From NCBI GenBank assembly GCA_031841125.1, contig CM063110.1:31821214-31885213 (forward strand): a stretch of 64,000 nucleotides of DNA, in the 5' to 3' direction. Of the stretch, positions 30,108-40,860 are shown piece after piece. Numbering within the stretch: the first letter of the stretch is position 1; each line of letters starts with the position of its first letter. Both the position numbers and the translations under genes were made by a program. The notes under the pieces are model-generated. The model worked only from the letters and a program-made list of their open reading frames with translations, searched no databases and was not told where the DNA came from. The DNA is from Acanthococcus lagerstroemiae. Its lineage: Eukaryota; Arthropoda; Insecta; Hemiptera; Eriococcidae.

Positions 30108-31814
30108 AATTTAGTTCCGGCATTAACCTATCTGTTTGTCTTCTAGCCCAAATTCATTCAGTATTGGGGGTACAGAGTGGAAAGTCGCCTCATCAAGATC
30201 GAAGACAGGTACTTATTGACAATACATCGAATTCCGAATTCAAACAGTACTTACTATTTTCAGTATTGAAATCGCAATGGAGAGAGCCTTGACTAAAAAC
30301 CGAAATTTCCTAATAAGCGAGACTGATTGAGGACCTCTCTAGTGTAATGTACAGGAAGGTATGATCCTCTCCGTAACACTAGTATATCAAGTCCTAAGTT
30401 TCTTCTTTCCGTTAGGAAAAGTTTCTATAATGAACGGCTGTTTCTTGCGACGGCAAATAATGGAAACATGTTGATGTGTGTGTGTTATTGTGTAACAATA
30501 AAACCGGTAATGGCGATGAACAAATTCATACATCTACGAATGAAATCCAGCGAACGTACCCACGAAATTCAATTAAAACTCTCAGACCCACTTTATATAC
30601 TCAATAAACCGCAGACAATAACCCCTCAAAGCTGATCAGTTTTCCCGAGTGTTTTCATTTCGCCTGGGACCGATGACATGAACGTGTTGCGAGCGGCGAT
30701 TTTCTACACCCGGGTGCCCAATTCCGAACTGTGTAACGTTTCCGAGATAAATCGAAGATATTCTATTGGCACACGAGCGCCGCGGACTTTCGAGCACTTA
30801 GATACTTAGATACCCCGTGTTCCCCTCGCCAGTAAAACTGAAACGTTGGTCTGAAAATGGCGAATGTAAAATGTAACCCTGATTCGGCGAAACGAGCGTA
30901 CTCGGAGCGAAAAAAAAGTAAATCGTGTTTATTAAATAATGCCCGACGATAACAACAAAAACAGAGTTCGTACATAAGCCAGTATTTTGAAAAAGACAGA
31001 TGCTGCTGGTGGCTGAATGAATAGGCTAATGGTGTGCAGAGCGGACTGACTTCGGCCACCAGCCTATGATTGCCTCTTGTTTGCTCCCTCTTTCCAACAC
31101 ACACCAATTGCCTATTCATTACTTTATTTGTTGTCACAGCCGTCGTCGTCGCCGCCGATTTTTGTTGTTCAATGTTTTTCCAAACACGGAACCGCACCAT
31201 CGACCACAGCCGGGATCCCCCTTTTATTTTACTCGTTTTTACCCCCCTTCCAGCAGTTATGTCGTTCCATTTAATCTTTCTGCAATAGGGTTATTGGTGC
31301 GAATCAGCGAATTTGACGGGCTAATATAACTTCTTTGGCGCGAACGGCATGCGGCAGTCCGTTTCAAATGCTTAATCGCCCGAGTTCTCGATTTCTACGC
31401 GGCGATGGGGTTGATTTTCTCATGGAATCGTTTTAACGTCGCCGAGTAAATATTGAAGCTCGAATGTGGGATCATGTGGACTAATGAAGTCAATCACGGG
31501 GTGGATTCGCTGGGTAGCAGGCACCGAGTGCTGGTGATATAGGTATGCGCTGCGAGAGGTCGTAACCGTTTGAGCTGACGAGCTGAAGTTGGCGTGGCTC
31601 AGTGATGAATGATAAGGGAATGTCCCAATTACCGATCAGCTGTTTTGATTCTTTGCAGTACATAGAAGTACAGAAGGTGGTACAAATTTGGATTTTTTTG
31701 GGGGAACCTCCTAGAACACAAGAGGAAATGTCCTCGGTTTCGTATAACTAGGTAGAGAAAAGGTTCCTTCATAAGGTGCGTGCGGGGAATAACGCTACCC
31801 ATTTTTCTAAGGCG
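30108..31814. other. No gene recognised
   Basis: A less repetitive region with raised CpG around 30650-30800 and 31030-31560. Frames at 30763-31200 (minus, 145 codons) and 31066-31329 (plus, 87 codons) overlap each other and show no domain. Host exons or regulatory DNA are possible but not demonstrated. Confidence 0.4.
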
Positions 31815-32065
31815 ATTGATGATGATGATAAGGTTATCACTCTTACCACCGGTTTGATGCAGCTCTCCATTCCTCCCTATCTTGTGCGAGTCCTTTCATT
31901 TTGTAATAACACTGACATTTAACATGTTTGATTATCTACTGAACGTACTGGAATCTTTGCCGACCTACCCAACTCTTTCTTTCCACTCTTCCTTCTAGCA
32001 GCAGTGATATTATTCCTGGATGCCTCAGATTATGCCCTATTAGTTTATCTCTCCTTATCTTCAGA
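31815..32065 (-). pseudogene. RTE LINE, C-terminal end and tail
   Basis: The minus strand reads LKIRRDKLIGHNLRHPGI, ISLLLEGRVERKSWVGRQR, then MKGLAQDREEWRAASNRW. These blocks (LIGH.LRH, LEG....GR.R, MK.LA.DRE.WR) end RTE reverse transcriptases. The tail on this strand is CATCATCATCA (31814-31830 inverted). It is 5'-truncated near 32065 and frameshifted once. It belongs to the same group as 43048-43660. Confidence 0.8.
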
Positions 32066-32903
32066 CAATATCTCCCCCCCCCCTAAATTTTTTGAACAGA
32101 TTTTGCAACGTGATGTAAAGGGATGCATTTTGTAACATATTATGAGGTTTATTATTATTATTTTTGTTTGAGACCTTCCACTTTTAGCAGGAACCAAAAT
32201 TGGAAAACTCACTTCCTGGTGTTGTTACTTAACTTGGAAGGGTATGAACGCCAGTTATTTCCGCTATCGGTTTTATTACTTTTGCGAAGGTTTTCTTCGA
32301 AAAATTGATTGGTTTATGGTATTGAATAATAAAAAATGTCAATAAAAAAAAATTATGCGAAAAAAACTGTGCAACAAAAAATCCTCTTTTAACAAAAGCC
32401 TAAAAAAAAAATAAAATAGGGCGTCCAAAGAAAGGCTTTACAATTGCAAGACGTGTTACCGCCAGATCAGAAAGATTGATACTGTGCGTGTGCACGTCGT
32501 AGATAGCTTACTCAACATCGTGAAACACGTGGCTAGTAAGCTAACTGCGGCTGCACACTCTTTGGCATAAAGAAGGAAAACTCTAGCGTAACAAAACCGT
32601 GGGGAAAGCAGAGGCAAACTACCCCCCCTCCCCCCGCACAAATAAATTCTGCCCTCCAGCTTGTCATCAAAAACACATTTCAATTTCTTTCATTTGTACA
32701 GACTGATAGTCCGGGAAAATTACGTGAATAAGACACCAAGTTCCACAAAAATATCGCTAAGTGGAATGTTGCTATAGTTGGTCAGTAGGGCATACTGAGG
32801 CACGACCCAAGAATCCTAAGGATTCCTAGTGGAGCTATTGTACCTACACAATATTATGATCACACATTGGAACGATCACTTGTTGGAACATCAACTTCAA
32901 CAA
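32066..32903. other. No gene recognised
   Basis: AT-rich DNA with C runs at about 32070 and 32625. Frames at 32123-32308 and 32456-32683 have no match that I recognise. Confidence 0.4.
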
Positions 32904-32911
32904 AATAAAAC

Positions 32912-33201
32912 CAGGGGCGTCGGAGATGGAAGGGGAGGAGGGCAAGAGGGGCACTCCCCCCTCACTTAACTGATTGCGGGGAAATAGTATCATTTTGCCC
33001 CATCGGTCAAACTCAAATTACAGATAAGTAATTGAATTAAAATCCATTCTTAATTATGCAGGCCTTCTGTTATTTTTTTCCAAAAAATATTTCAATTGCT
33101 ATACCTACATACTAGAAATACTATAATTACGAGTATTTGCCCTGAAAATTTCTTCACTAGTGCCCCCCCTCCTCGGAAAATTGGTTTGTCCGGCGCCCCT
33201 G
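32912..33201. mobile_element. hAT-type MITE with CAGGGGCGYCGGA ends
   Basis: The left end CAGGGGCGTCGGA and inverted right end CAGGGGCGCCGGA differ at one base. The flanks aataaaac (32904-32911) and ataaaaac (33202-33209) agree at 6 of 8 positions. G-rich and C-rich tracts lie just inside the ends. AT-rich interior, no coding capacity. Confidence 0.7.
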
Positions 33202-33538
33202 ATAAAAACAAAACAAAGAATGAACATAATAGGGTATTTAAATTGTAGAAACCTTAATTAAAATGTTTAAAAAACAAGCTCAACTTGACAGGACTAAAAT
33301 AATGAAACATCCTAAAGTGAGCAAATCCGATTACAGACGTCACAATGACCGCATAAGTCCTAAAGCTGGCCACAAACTAAATTCAGTCAGATTAGTATTC
33401 TCTAAATAATACGCGCAATTTTTTTAACATTTCAATTCCTGCTCCCTCTCCTAGTGCTACGGTTATATAAATACAAAGACAAAATGGACTTGAAAACGAT
33501 TTCAGGAATCTTGAATAGGTACCTTCATTTGATACTCA
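33202..33538. other. No gene recognised
   Basis: AT-rich spacer without a supported feature. Confidence 0.4.
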
Positions 33539-33835
33539 TAAGGTAAAATAGGGTCAGATGACGCACATTTTGAAGAATGGTCATAGCTTCTTGACAAAAC
33601 ATCCGATGGGGCTGAAATTTTGGCTACAAATACTCTGATCCTTTATCTGCAACTTTTATTGAGATGCTTTTTGGTTTTACCCCCACTTAACAGAGGTATA
33701 ATAATTTTCGAAAACTTTCTTTTTTGGCCATCTTGTCCGATGGGGTGGGTAAAATGCTTTTTTTTTTGGTTGGGTAAGATGGCTTACGGAAACTACGTAC
33801 TAAATAAAATTGTAATGAAAATATGAAAACTCATA

Positions 33836-34713
33836 CAGTGGCGGATCCAGGATTACACTTTGGGGGGAGGGGCTAAATGTTGGAGAAAAAAAGAGCAAAC
33901 AAATTTTTTTTTTCATTTTATACAGTGGCGGATCCAGGATTACACTTTTGGAGTTGGGGGTAAATGTTGGAGAAAAAAAGAGCACATGAAAATTTTTTTA
34001 TTTATTTTATTTTATATATTCCAATTTTCTACCTCCATTCGTCGAGGTTTTGATGCAATAAATGCATCCACACATTCTTCGGCGGAAATGGCAATATCTT
34101 TATGGATATTTGCGAGCGCTAAGCCATTCAATCTGGTTTCTAACATAGTTGCTCTTAAATATGTTTTCAACCTTCTTAATGCAGAAAAGGTTCGTTCAGG
34201 TGTTGCCGAAGTTACCAGAATCACAGCAAGCAAGTTGAGCAATATTTTAATATTTGGGTAAAAAACGTCGCAATAGTCCATTGCTTCTACCGCACTCTGT
34301 GACAGTATATTTTCATTTTTCCATCGCTGCTGCCACAACTCTATTTCGCTGCAGAGTTCAGTCTCAGTGATGAATGGTAAATCATTTCTGTAAATCCGTG
34401 CTGCTGCTAATAGCTGCGGTAAACTCTCCGTAATCATGTGTGCATTCTTTGGAATCAATTTTTCTAAAGGAATTATTTCTCTATATTTTCCTTTGAACCG
34501 TTGAATTCAAGCATGAATGCATGATTGTTGATAAGTGATAATGTTGATTCATTGATAACGCGATATGTATTCACGAACTGTGCTGTATGAGCGCTACTGT
34601 CATTAAAAACATCGGTGGCTAAAATAAGTGGAAAAGCGAGTGAAAAAATTTTTTTTTTTTTGGGGGGGGGGCTATAGCCCCTTTAGCCCCCCCTCCCCTT
34701 GGATCCGCCACTG
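33836..34713 (-). mobile_element. hAT element with a transposase fragment and a perfect 8-bp TSD
   Basis: The ends CAGTGGCGGATCCA and, inverted, CAGTGGCGGATCCA are identical over 14 bases. The duplication aactcata is perfect (33828-33835, 34714-34721). The left terminus is doubled: 33836-33922 is followed by a similar ~87-bp copy from 33923. The right end holds a GGGGGGGGGCTATAGCCCC...TAGCCCCCCC tract. The interior keeps only the C-terminal part of a transposase on the minus strand, so this is an internally deleted copy. Confidence 0.9.
34012..34458 (-). pseudogene. hAT transposase, C-terminal dimerisation domain
   Basis: About 148 open codons on the minus strand. Residues ~75-105 read LLAVILVTSATPERTFSALR followed by RLKTYLRATMLETRLNGLAL, then AECVDAFIASKPRR. 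This is the hAT C-terminal domain ((P/S)(A)T(P)ERTFS.LRRLKTYLR.TM...RLNGLALL..H), typical of ZMYM1-like/P52-repressor-like insect transposases. The DDE core and the zinc finger are absent. The frame is open to the start, so decay here is by deletion rather than by stops. Confidence 0.85.
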
Positions 34714-34817
34714 AACTCATACGATTTTTTAATTTTTTATTCGAGTATAAAACGTATATAAAATGGTAATTTTAATCCGATGCGCAATCAGTTATCCTCT
34801 AGTTACTCGCGGAAAAG

Positions 34818-35105
34818 TTAACATTTGCAGCTCTTAGTTACCCTCAGATTACCCAGAAACCCGTCAGTTAACCTTGGTTTCCCTTTAGTTACCTGGGTAA
34901 GTTACCCATTTGCAACCCTCAGTTATCCTCAGATTACCCAGAAACCCGTCAGTTACCTTTGGTTTTTCTTTAGTTTCCTGGATAACTGTCGGGATTAGTT
35001 ACCCTATAGTTATCCGCGGAAAAGTTACTTATTTGCAACCCTCAGTTATCCTCGGTTCCCCTTTAGTTACCTGGGTAACTGGTGGTATTTTGCGCATCGG
35101 GAACT
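34818..35105 (+). repeat. Tandem repeat with TTTGCAACCCTCAGTTA
   Basis: TTTGCA(A/G)C(C/T)CT(C/T)AGTTA starts at about 34824, 34909 and 35031. Units contain CTCAGATTACCCAGAAACCC, GTCAGTTACC, TTGGTTTCCCTTTAGTTACC and CTGGGTAA. Two units are well matched; the third lacks the central part. Confidence 0.75.
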
Positions 35106-35779
35106 AGGAGTTCTTTCCGGAATTTTTAACAACCGGCTGGCTTCACGTATGCAATGTTTTTTTTTCTCACATATTCCATCGCGTTTTTTAGCTGCGTTTC
35201 TGTCTAAGACCCTCTAGTGATCTTTCGGACGTAATTCGACTACATAATCTAAAATAACAAGCTGAAACATTTTCGTTAGATCATTAATAATCGAAATTTA
35301 CCATTCATTATAGTGCGGCATTTTGCCCTACTCATACTTTGGCCATCTTACCCACCCTTACAAATTGCCGTACTATGTAAATTTGAGGACAAAAAAAGTA
35401 TAATCGCTCGATGTACCGGTGAAACTGATGAAATATTTTGAAAGAGGACGGAAAATACTGTACATCTAACACATAATATATTGAAAATGGTCAAAAATTA
35501 ATTACAATTTCGCAAAATTACTTCAAAACGACCAAACATTTTAAAGCACTTTTTCTTGTATAAAAATTACGGAAAAAATTGTACAAAAAGAACAAACAGT
35601 TCTACGACAGTGGGAATTTGTACACAAAGTCTGGTATCGAAATGCTACAAATCTACTAGGGACGTCATTTTTGTTTTACAAGGTTGCCAACATAGAAAAC
35701 AGACAACTGCGGCATCTTACCTATCGCGTCATATTGCCCTACCTTACCTTATTGTATTTTTTAGGCTATGTTTGACTTT

Positions 35780-36135
35780 GGCTCCACCGCTGGTACCACA
35801 ATTTTCAACTCAGATGTGAACTGACATCGAAAATAAATTCAGCAACCGCATATTATAGTTCTCACTGTTTCCAATTTTGGTTCCTTTTCCCGCCCCAAAT
35901 GCCACAGTCATGAAAACAGGGTCATAATAACATAAAAATGAATTCATAGACTTTGGAACCCCTACATTTGTTATTACCTTTGTTGTATTTTATAACATTT
36001 TCAACTTTGGTTCCTATCCCTGGGGCCACAAGCCACGACTCAGAGCAAACTGATGTCAAATTTGAATAAATTTGGGGTCTTCATATACCACATAACTGAT
36101 ACCCCGAAGGAATTTTCGTACCCGTTATCAGCTCG
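35780..36135 (+). repeat. Diverged CCACAATTTTCA repeat
   Basis: Phrases such as TACCACAATTTTCAACTCAGATG and GAACTGACATCGAAAATAAATTCAGCAACC (35795-35850) and later TTTTCAACTTTGGTTCCTATCCCTGGGGCCACA (35998-36030) belong to the same worn tandem family as the arrays at 40110-40560 and 41700-42430. Confidence 0.5.
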
Positions 36136-36394
36136 AAAACTTCCCTCAAGATATTGCCTATCCGAACTACTGAAACACAAAAACACTCGATTTTACCCAT
36201 GTGGTATCAAGTAGTAGGGATGGGAGGGCAGAAAATTTTCTAAGATGAAAACCTATGGAGGTAAGGAGTTAAGTGTATGTGAAATTTGTATTCCTATTCC
36301 AAAAATCGCATAAAATGAGAAAAAGGAACTCAAAGAACTGCTTTATGTGTGTACTTGTACTGCTCGGAAGGGTTATTTTGAGCCCCCAGTTATA

Positions 36395-36610
36395 GTTCCT
36401 ATAAAGGACATGAACTACAGCAACGGAGTATGCAGACTGGACTGCGAACACTGTGACGTGACATACATTAGGAGAAACAGGCAGAAAATTCACAACTAGA
36501 ATAAATGAGCATGAAAAATCACAGAAGCTGAAGGATTACAAATCACTTTTTGAAAAACATTGCCACGGAATTATTGACCTAAACTGTAAGCATGATAGTA
36601 AGTCTTAGGT
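36395..36610 (+). pseudogene. Second PLE GIY-YIG endonuclease fragment
   Basis: The plus strand reads YSNGVCRLDCEHCDVTYIR, then after a frameshift KFTTRINEHEKSQKLKDY and KSLFEKHCHGII. It is the same family as 7700-8030 (LDCEH.D.TYI..., RI.EHEKSQKLKD.KSLF). The Gly of YIG is lost and a frameshift breaks the domain. It ends where the transposon at 36612 begins. Confidence 0.8.
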
Positions 36611-36611
36611 T

Positions 36612-37921
36612 CAGTAGGGGAGACCGGGGTGGATTCGGACACAGGGAGGATGCGAACGCGCTGAATTTGGGGCCCACAGTGTTTTCCACAAATGACTACC
36701 ATGGTGCCAAAATGTCACCTATAGTAGTATCTAATCATACATACCTAAATCAAATTTTGAATAAATAAATTTCACTGATTTATGACTAAAAATGCATTTT
36801 TTGGCCATAAAATTTTAGCTTTTCGAAATCACGAAAACTGAATTATTTTGGCTACCTGAAGAGCTATCACGGTCAGGAAAAAAACATTTGGTAGAGTAAA
36901 CAGTCGAAAATAAGTAGGTAGAATCATAATTGTCATTTTGGCTGCATGTCGCTTGCCATGATGTAAAATGTAGAAAAAGTGGCGTTGGGACGATTCGGAC
37001 ATCACAATATCGCGAGTTCTCATCGATTTTTCTGTGCTGTGATAACAATTTTTTTGTTAGTTTCTGACCAGTTCCAATTGTGCGTCAATTTTACGTTCCA
37101 TAAGGCCATTGGCATCAATCAATATTAATAAAAAACTTTCCAGTAGAGCACAAAAAGGTACTATTTTGACAAAGACATCAGAAATAGAAAAGAAAGCAAA
37201 AAAGGCTGGAGAAAAAGAAAGAAAAATTTCGGCCAAAAAAAGGATTAATTTTTTCAAAAGTGAAGACTCCGGTCCTGCAGTAAAAAGGAGGCAACGTGTC
37301 GAGAAAAACCGGAGTTTTGAAGCTAGGAAAAAGAAAACCATCGCCGAAAATCAACCTATCGAAGGTGTTGGAGAAGTCAGCATTCACGACTAGGTAGTTG
37401 TGAGGTTTCCCAATGCAGAATAAAATAGACTACAAGAAATACATTGGTCAAATCATCAAGGTCAAAAAAGGAAACCTGATTGCTGATTTTCTTAGACCCA
37501 CGCAACCCAGAGGACGTGCATTGCTCAAGTTATTCCACCGCCAGAAGTTTAGGAACGAAAATTTAAATTTAGTGTTAATGTCAAACATTGTAATGTTTTT
37601 TAAATATTGATTTTGATAATAAAATTTAATAATATTGCGTTAAAAACCATTTTTTAAACAATTTCAGTGACGTCCGAAACCTCGCCTTATATGGTGTCCG
37701 AATCCACCCGACAAAAAGGAGGATTCGGACGAAATTAAGCATAATTTTCAAAAAAATGTTGAGGCGGGTTAATTGAAACTAAAATTTAAAACAAACAGTA
37801 TTTTATATGTAAAAAAGTCTGAATTTTACGATGGTGCTATCAAAATTTCATTTAGGTTGCAATGCTTTCTGTAAAGTAACAAAATGCAAAAACTGTCCAA
37901 ATCCACCCCGATCTCCCACTG
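36612..37921 (+). mobile_element. pogo-like DNA transposon with CAGTAGGGGAGACC ends
   Basis: The left end CAGTAGGGGAGACCGGGGTG and inverted right end CAGT-GGGAGATCGGGGTG continue as GATTCGGAC / GATTTGGAC. GTCCGAATCCACCC and GGATTCGGAC also occur as a close pair inside the right half (37695-37730). A C-terminal coding relic lies at 37109-37610. The flanks do not show a clear TA pair. It was inserted at the end of a PLE fragment. Confidence 0.75.
37109..37610 (+). pseudogene. pogo-like transposase C-terminal tail
   Basis: Two adjoining frames. The first (37109-37393) is lysine-rich (KKAKKAGEKERKISAKKR). It shifts into VVVRFPN...NKIDYKKYIGQI then IKVKKGNLIADFLRPTQPRG (37393-37500). The pattern (V/L)V.F........YY(V/I)G.(V/I)..........V.FLR is a tail domain I know from insect Jerky/pogo-like transposases. 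The helix-turn-helix and DDE core are missing. Confidence 0.5.
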
Positions 37922-40112
37922 TGTGCATTTTTTATCAACCTTCATTTTTTAAGAAACAGTAAACCAGTTTTTACTAAATGAGAAGGTATTAATTTCAATA
38001 TGCCTATGAATTAGTGGCCCTTTAGGAGACCCCTAACTCGGTAGCTATAATTCATCGAATTCCGAATTTCACGAACGCGTTAATGCAAACGCAACAATAA
38101 TATGTATCTAAATTAGTAGTACCTGGTATTTTTTTATTTCAATTCGCGCTGGCAATTTTTTCAGTCAAAATGAGAGTGCGAATCGTACAATAATTTACGC
38201 GAAATATTTACTTGGATACGCTAGACGTGCTTAATACAATAGCTTGCAATCTACACATATCCTATATTGCAACTAGGATATGATTTATCCTCCAATATGG
38301 TTTCATTTTAAAAATATACAAATGTCTTTAATACATTTAGGTATGTTTTCCGCACCTGGACGGCGGGATATAAATTACGAGATCGAATATTTTTATATTT
38401 TCTACCGCCCCTTTTTTTCACTCGCGTTACCCCCTTTTTTTCGGGCCGCAAGTTCTCATACTTTGAAAAATGGACGTTCGGTAAACACCTGGAATCGAAA
38501 GCTACGCCCTTTAATATGGTAACCATTAACAAATGAACAAGTCAACGTGCCAATAAAAAACCTAATTTACTGAGATAGTATGTTTTGCGTTTTCATTTAA
38601 GAATGCTTTCGGAGAGGCAGGATTCCTCGAGGGGTAGGCTCGAAAAAGCTTTCAAATCAAGAAAACGAGCGCGAACTGTATCGTAAATCATATACAAGCC
38701 GAAAACTATGATGTCTTGTTTGGTTTTGAGGGACGCGTTCGAGAATTTATGACGTCCGCAGATACAAATAATGTTTTTTCTTGCCTGCTCTGTTCGTTTA
38801 TCTTTCTACAGTGGAAGACCGACAACGCAGATTGGAGGTTATACGTTGGACTCATTGAAACATCGTGAATCTCTGTTTGTGAGTCCAAGCCCGTGGACCA
38901 CAAGAAGGTCATAACTAAGCAGAGAACAGAGAAATAAAGACATAACTTCCGTCTGGAACTTTGTATGCCTTTTAGCACAAAAGAGAATCTTTTATTACCC
39001 TCCCCTCTTCCTTCCGTCAAAAACGATCCAATATTCGGCTGAAATTTGCTAAAATTTGATCAAGGCCGGGGAAGGAGAGATGACTCGGGTAGAAGGGCAA
39101 ATAAATCAACCTAGGCCAGACTGGCGAAAAGCTGGTGGGCTGCCCAAACCGATGTATCGTTGAAGCTGTAAAAACAGACCGCCTTAAAATCCATATATCC
39201 TTGGCGTTGGCAGAAAAGAGTGGTGAAAACGAAAAAACGAAGCGACCAAAAGAATTTTCCACCCAGCCCTAAATCTACCTTCTCGCCCCCGAGCCGTGAT
39301 GAAGGCTGTATCTTACCACTCTCATTAATAGGTATTTGATTTCAGTGCAATAACTTCACGTTCAAGAATCGAATCAGCAGGGGGAGGGAGACATTTCCCA
39401 TACACTGGAAATTCCTCAGTCGAAAATTTCAGGGTGGAGTTAGAAATTTTTGAAACGTTAGGTGCGCCAAAAAATAAAATATGGATCAGGAAGATTAGAT
39501 CAAGAATGGGACAATAATAGAAAAAAATCAGTATCAACGATTTTTTTTACCGAATATCGCAGTACTGCGGTCGTGTTAGTTCCCCAAAAAATCGCGGTCT
39601 TTATTCGACTCCTGATTTTTGTGATGCGGGTCCGGGGCCCAAGTCCCCAAAATTGGTTTTTTGCAGAAAAGATTAAAACCATCAAAGTTAGGAGGAATAT
39701 TTCATAACAAATTACTCCTCGCACGATTCCATGTAAGACAGGTCTTACCCAATTTTTGCCTAACAGCCTTAGAAATTTCAAGGAGGGGGGGGGGGTTGCA
39801 ATGTGACCTTCTCCTGTGCCGTCAACGAACTTTCAACTCATGCTTTACCGATTTCATCAACAAACAGGATGCAAATAATTTCTGGGTACATTTCTGCACC
39901 TCCATCTACCCATCCCTGGGACTTTCACCCTCTTGCCCTCCCTGTATATAGATACCGCACGCAAATTTATATTTTTTTTTGTGGATTTTTAGTATCAGGA
40001 TAGATGACTGTTTATCGCAACTTTTAAAAATTTTATTAAGGGGAATCAGCAAATAAATTATTATACCGGCTAAGGGGAGGGGGTTCAAGATCACAGAATT
40101 CGATTTCGGCAT
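37922..40112. other. No gene recognised
   Basis: AT-rich DNA with G runs near 39785-39793. Frames at 38706-39020, 39017-39262, 39462-39707 and 39500-39781 have no recognisable domain. Parts of 39340-39440 (CAATAACTTCACGTTC..., GAAAATTTCAGG) may be worn copies of the neighbouring satellite. Confidence 0.4.
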
Positions 40113-40560
40113 TGGTTTTGCTGTAAATTGAAAATTGTTGTACGAAAATGGAGGCGGGGCTCTGAAATTTCACGAAGTTTCGCATGTTTTTAAGGTCTCT
40201 GAATTCGTTTCTGAAGTTGGTTCTACTCTGAAATGAAGACTGTGGTACTCAGGGTGGAAGGAAAGACAATGAAATTTAGGTGAAAGTAGGGGTAATATGA
40301 ATATCATTTTGCAGGGCTTCAAGGTCGCTGAACTCGTATCTAATGTCAATTTCACCTTAAAGTAAAAATCATAGTATCTGGAGGACGGGAACGAGAGGGA
40401 AAATATTATAGAATTACGATATAGGTTGGTATAGATTTACCCGTCGCCAGAACCTAAGAAATGATACCCATATACACTTTATGATACTTGTAATCCTCAA
40501 CCCCTCCTGTCCCGGAGGTCCCAGTTTACAATATAGGATTAATAGTAGTACAGATTGTCT
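40113..40560 (-). repeat. Worn ~100-130-bp tandem repeat, minus orientation
   Basis: Units centred on GGTTTTGCTGTAAATTGAAAATTGTTGTA (40117), GGTTCTACTCTGAAATGAAGACTGTGGTA (40219) and CAATTTCACCTTAAAGTAAAAATCATAGTA (40345) line up. Linking phrases are TTTTTAAGGTCTCTGAATTCGTTTCTGAAGT and CTTCAAGGTCGCTGAACTCGTATCTAATGT. The reverse complement of one unit matches 42158-42220 closely. Confidence 0.65.
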
Positions 40561-40682
40561 ACCCGTCTCATCCTTCCAGTTCCTCAAAAATCCCAATTTT
40601 TAAAAATGTTCTCCCAGTCCCTCAAAAGTTTTTATTTTTATAAAAAGTTCCCCAAAAAATTTGTCCTAAATAAATTTAGAAC

Positions 40683-40858
40683 CTTCTCTTTTCTAATTTT
40701 TCCTCTCAATCCGAGCCCTGTAATCCGCCCTTTCAAGCATTACTTCAGTGGCGTCGGGGAGGCTGTTAGGGCTGCCTTAACCCTCTTCCCGTCTTGCCGA
40801 AAAATCGGCCTAGGTCGAAATATAGCGAGTTGCTACCTGGGCTCGAATCCGGTATGAA
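40683..40858 (-). repeat. tRNA-derived SINE, copy 1 (5'-truncated)
   Basis: On the minus strand: box B CCGGATTCGAGCCC, then GCAACTCGCTAT.TTTCGACCTAGG, GGCTGTTAGGGC inverted, CGGATTACAGGGCTCGGATTG and GAGAGGAAAAATTAGAAAAGAG. The tRNA 5' half with box A is missing. Two longer copies lie at 49310-49512 and 50831-51045. Confidence 0.8.
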
Positions 40859-40860
40859 TC

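Larger units (their letters stand above)
33541..35749. mobile_element. pogo-like DNA transposon remnant with a nested hAT
   Basis: The left end AGGTAAAATAGGGTCAGATG and inverted right end AGGTAAGGTAGGGCAATATG lie between TA dinucleotides (33539-33540, 35750-35751). GCCATCTTACCCACC-type words occur inside both halves (33725, 33772 inverted, 35341). No transposase is readable. The hAT element at 33836-34713 and a small tandem array at 34818-35105 lie inside. Assignment to the pogo group rests on the TA flanks and the resemblance of its ends to the other two such elements here. Confidence 0.6.

Noticed and set aside
30763..31329. Overlapping frames of 145 (minus) and 87 (plus) codons
   Set aside because: Overlap on opposite strands without recognisable domains; no splice or start context I could defend.
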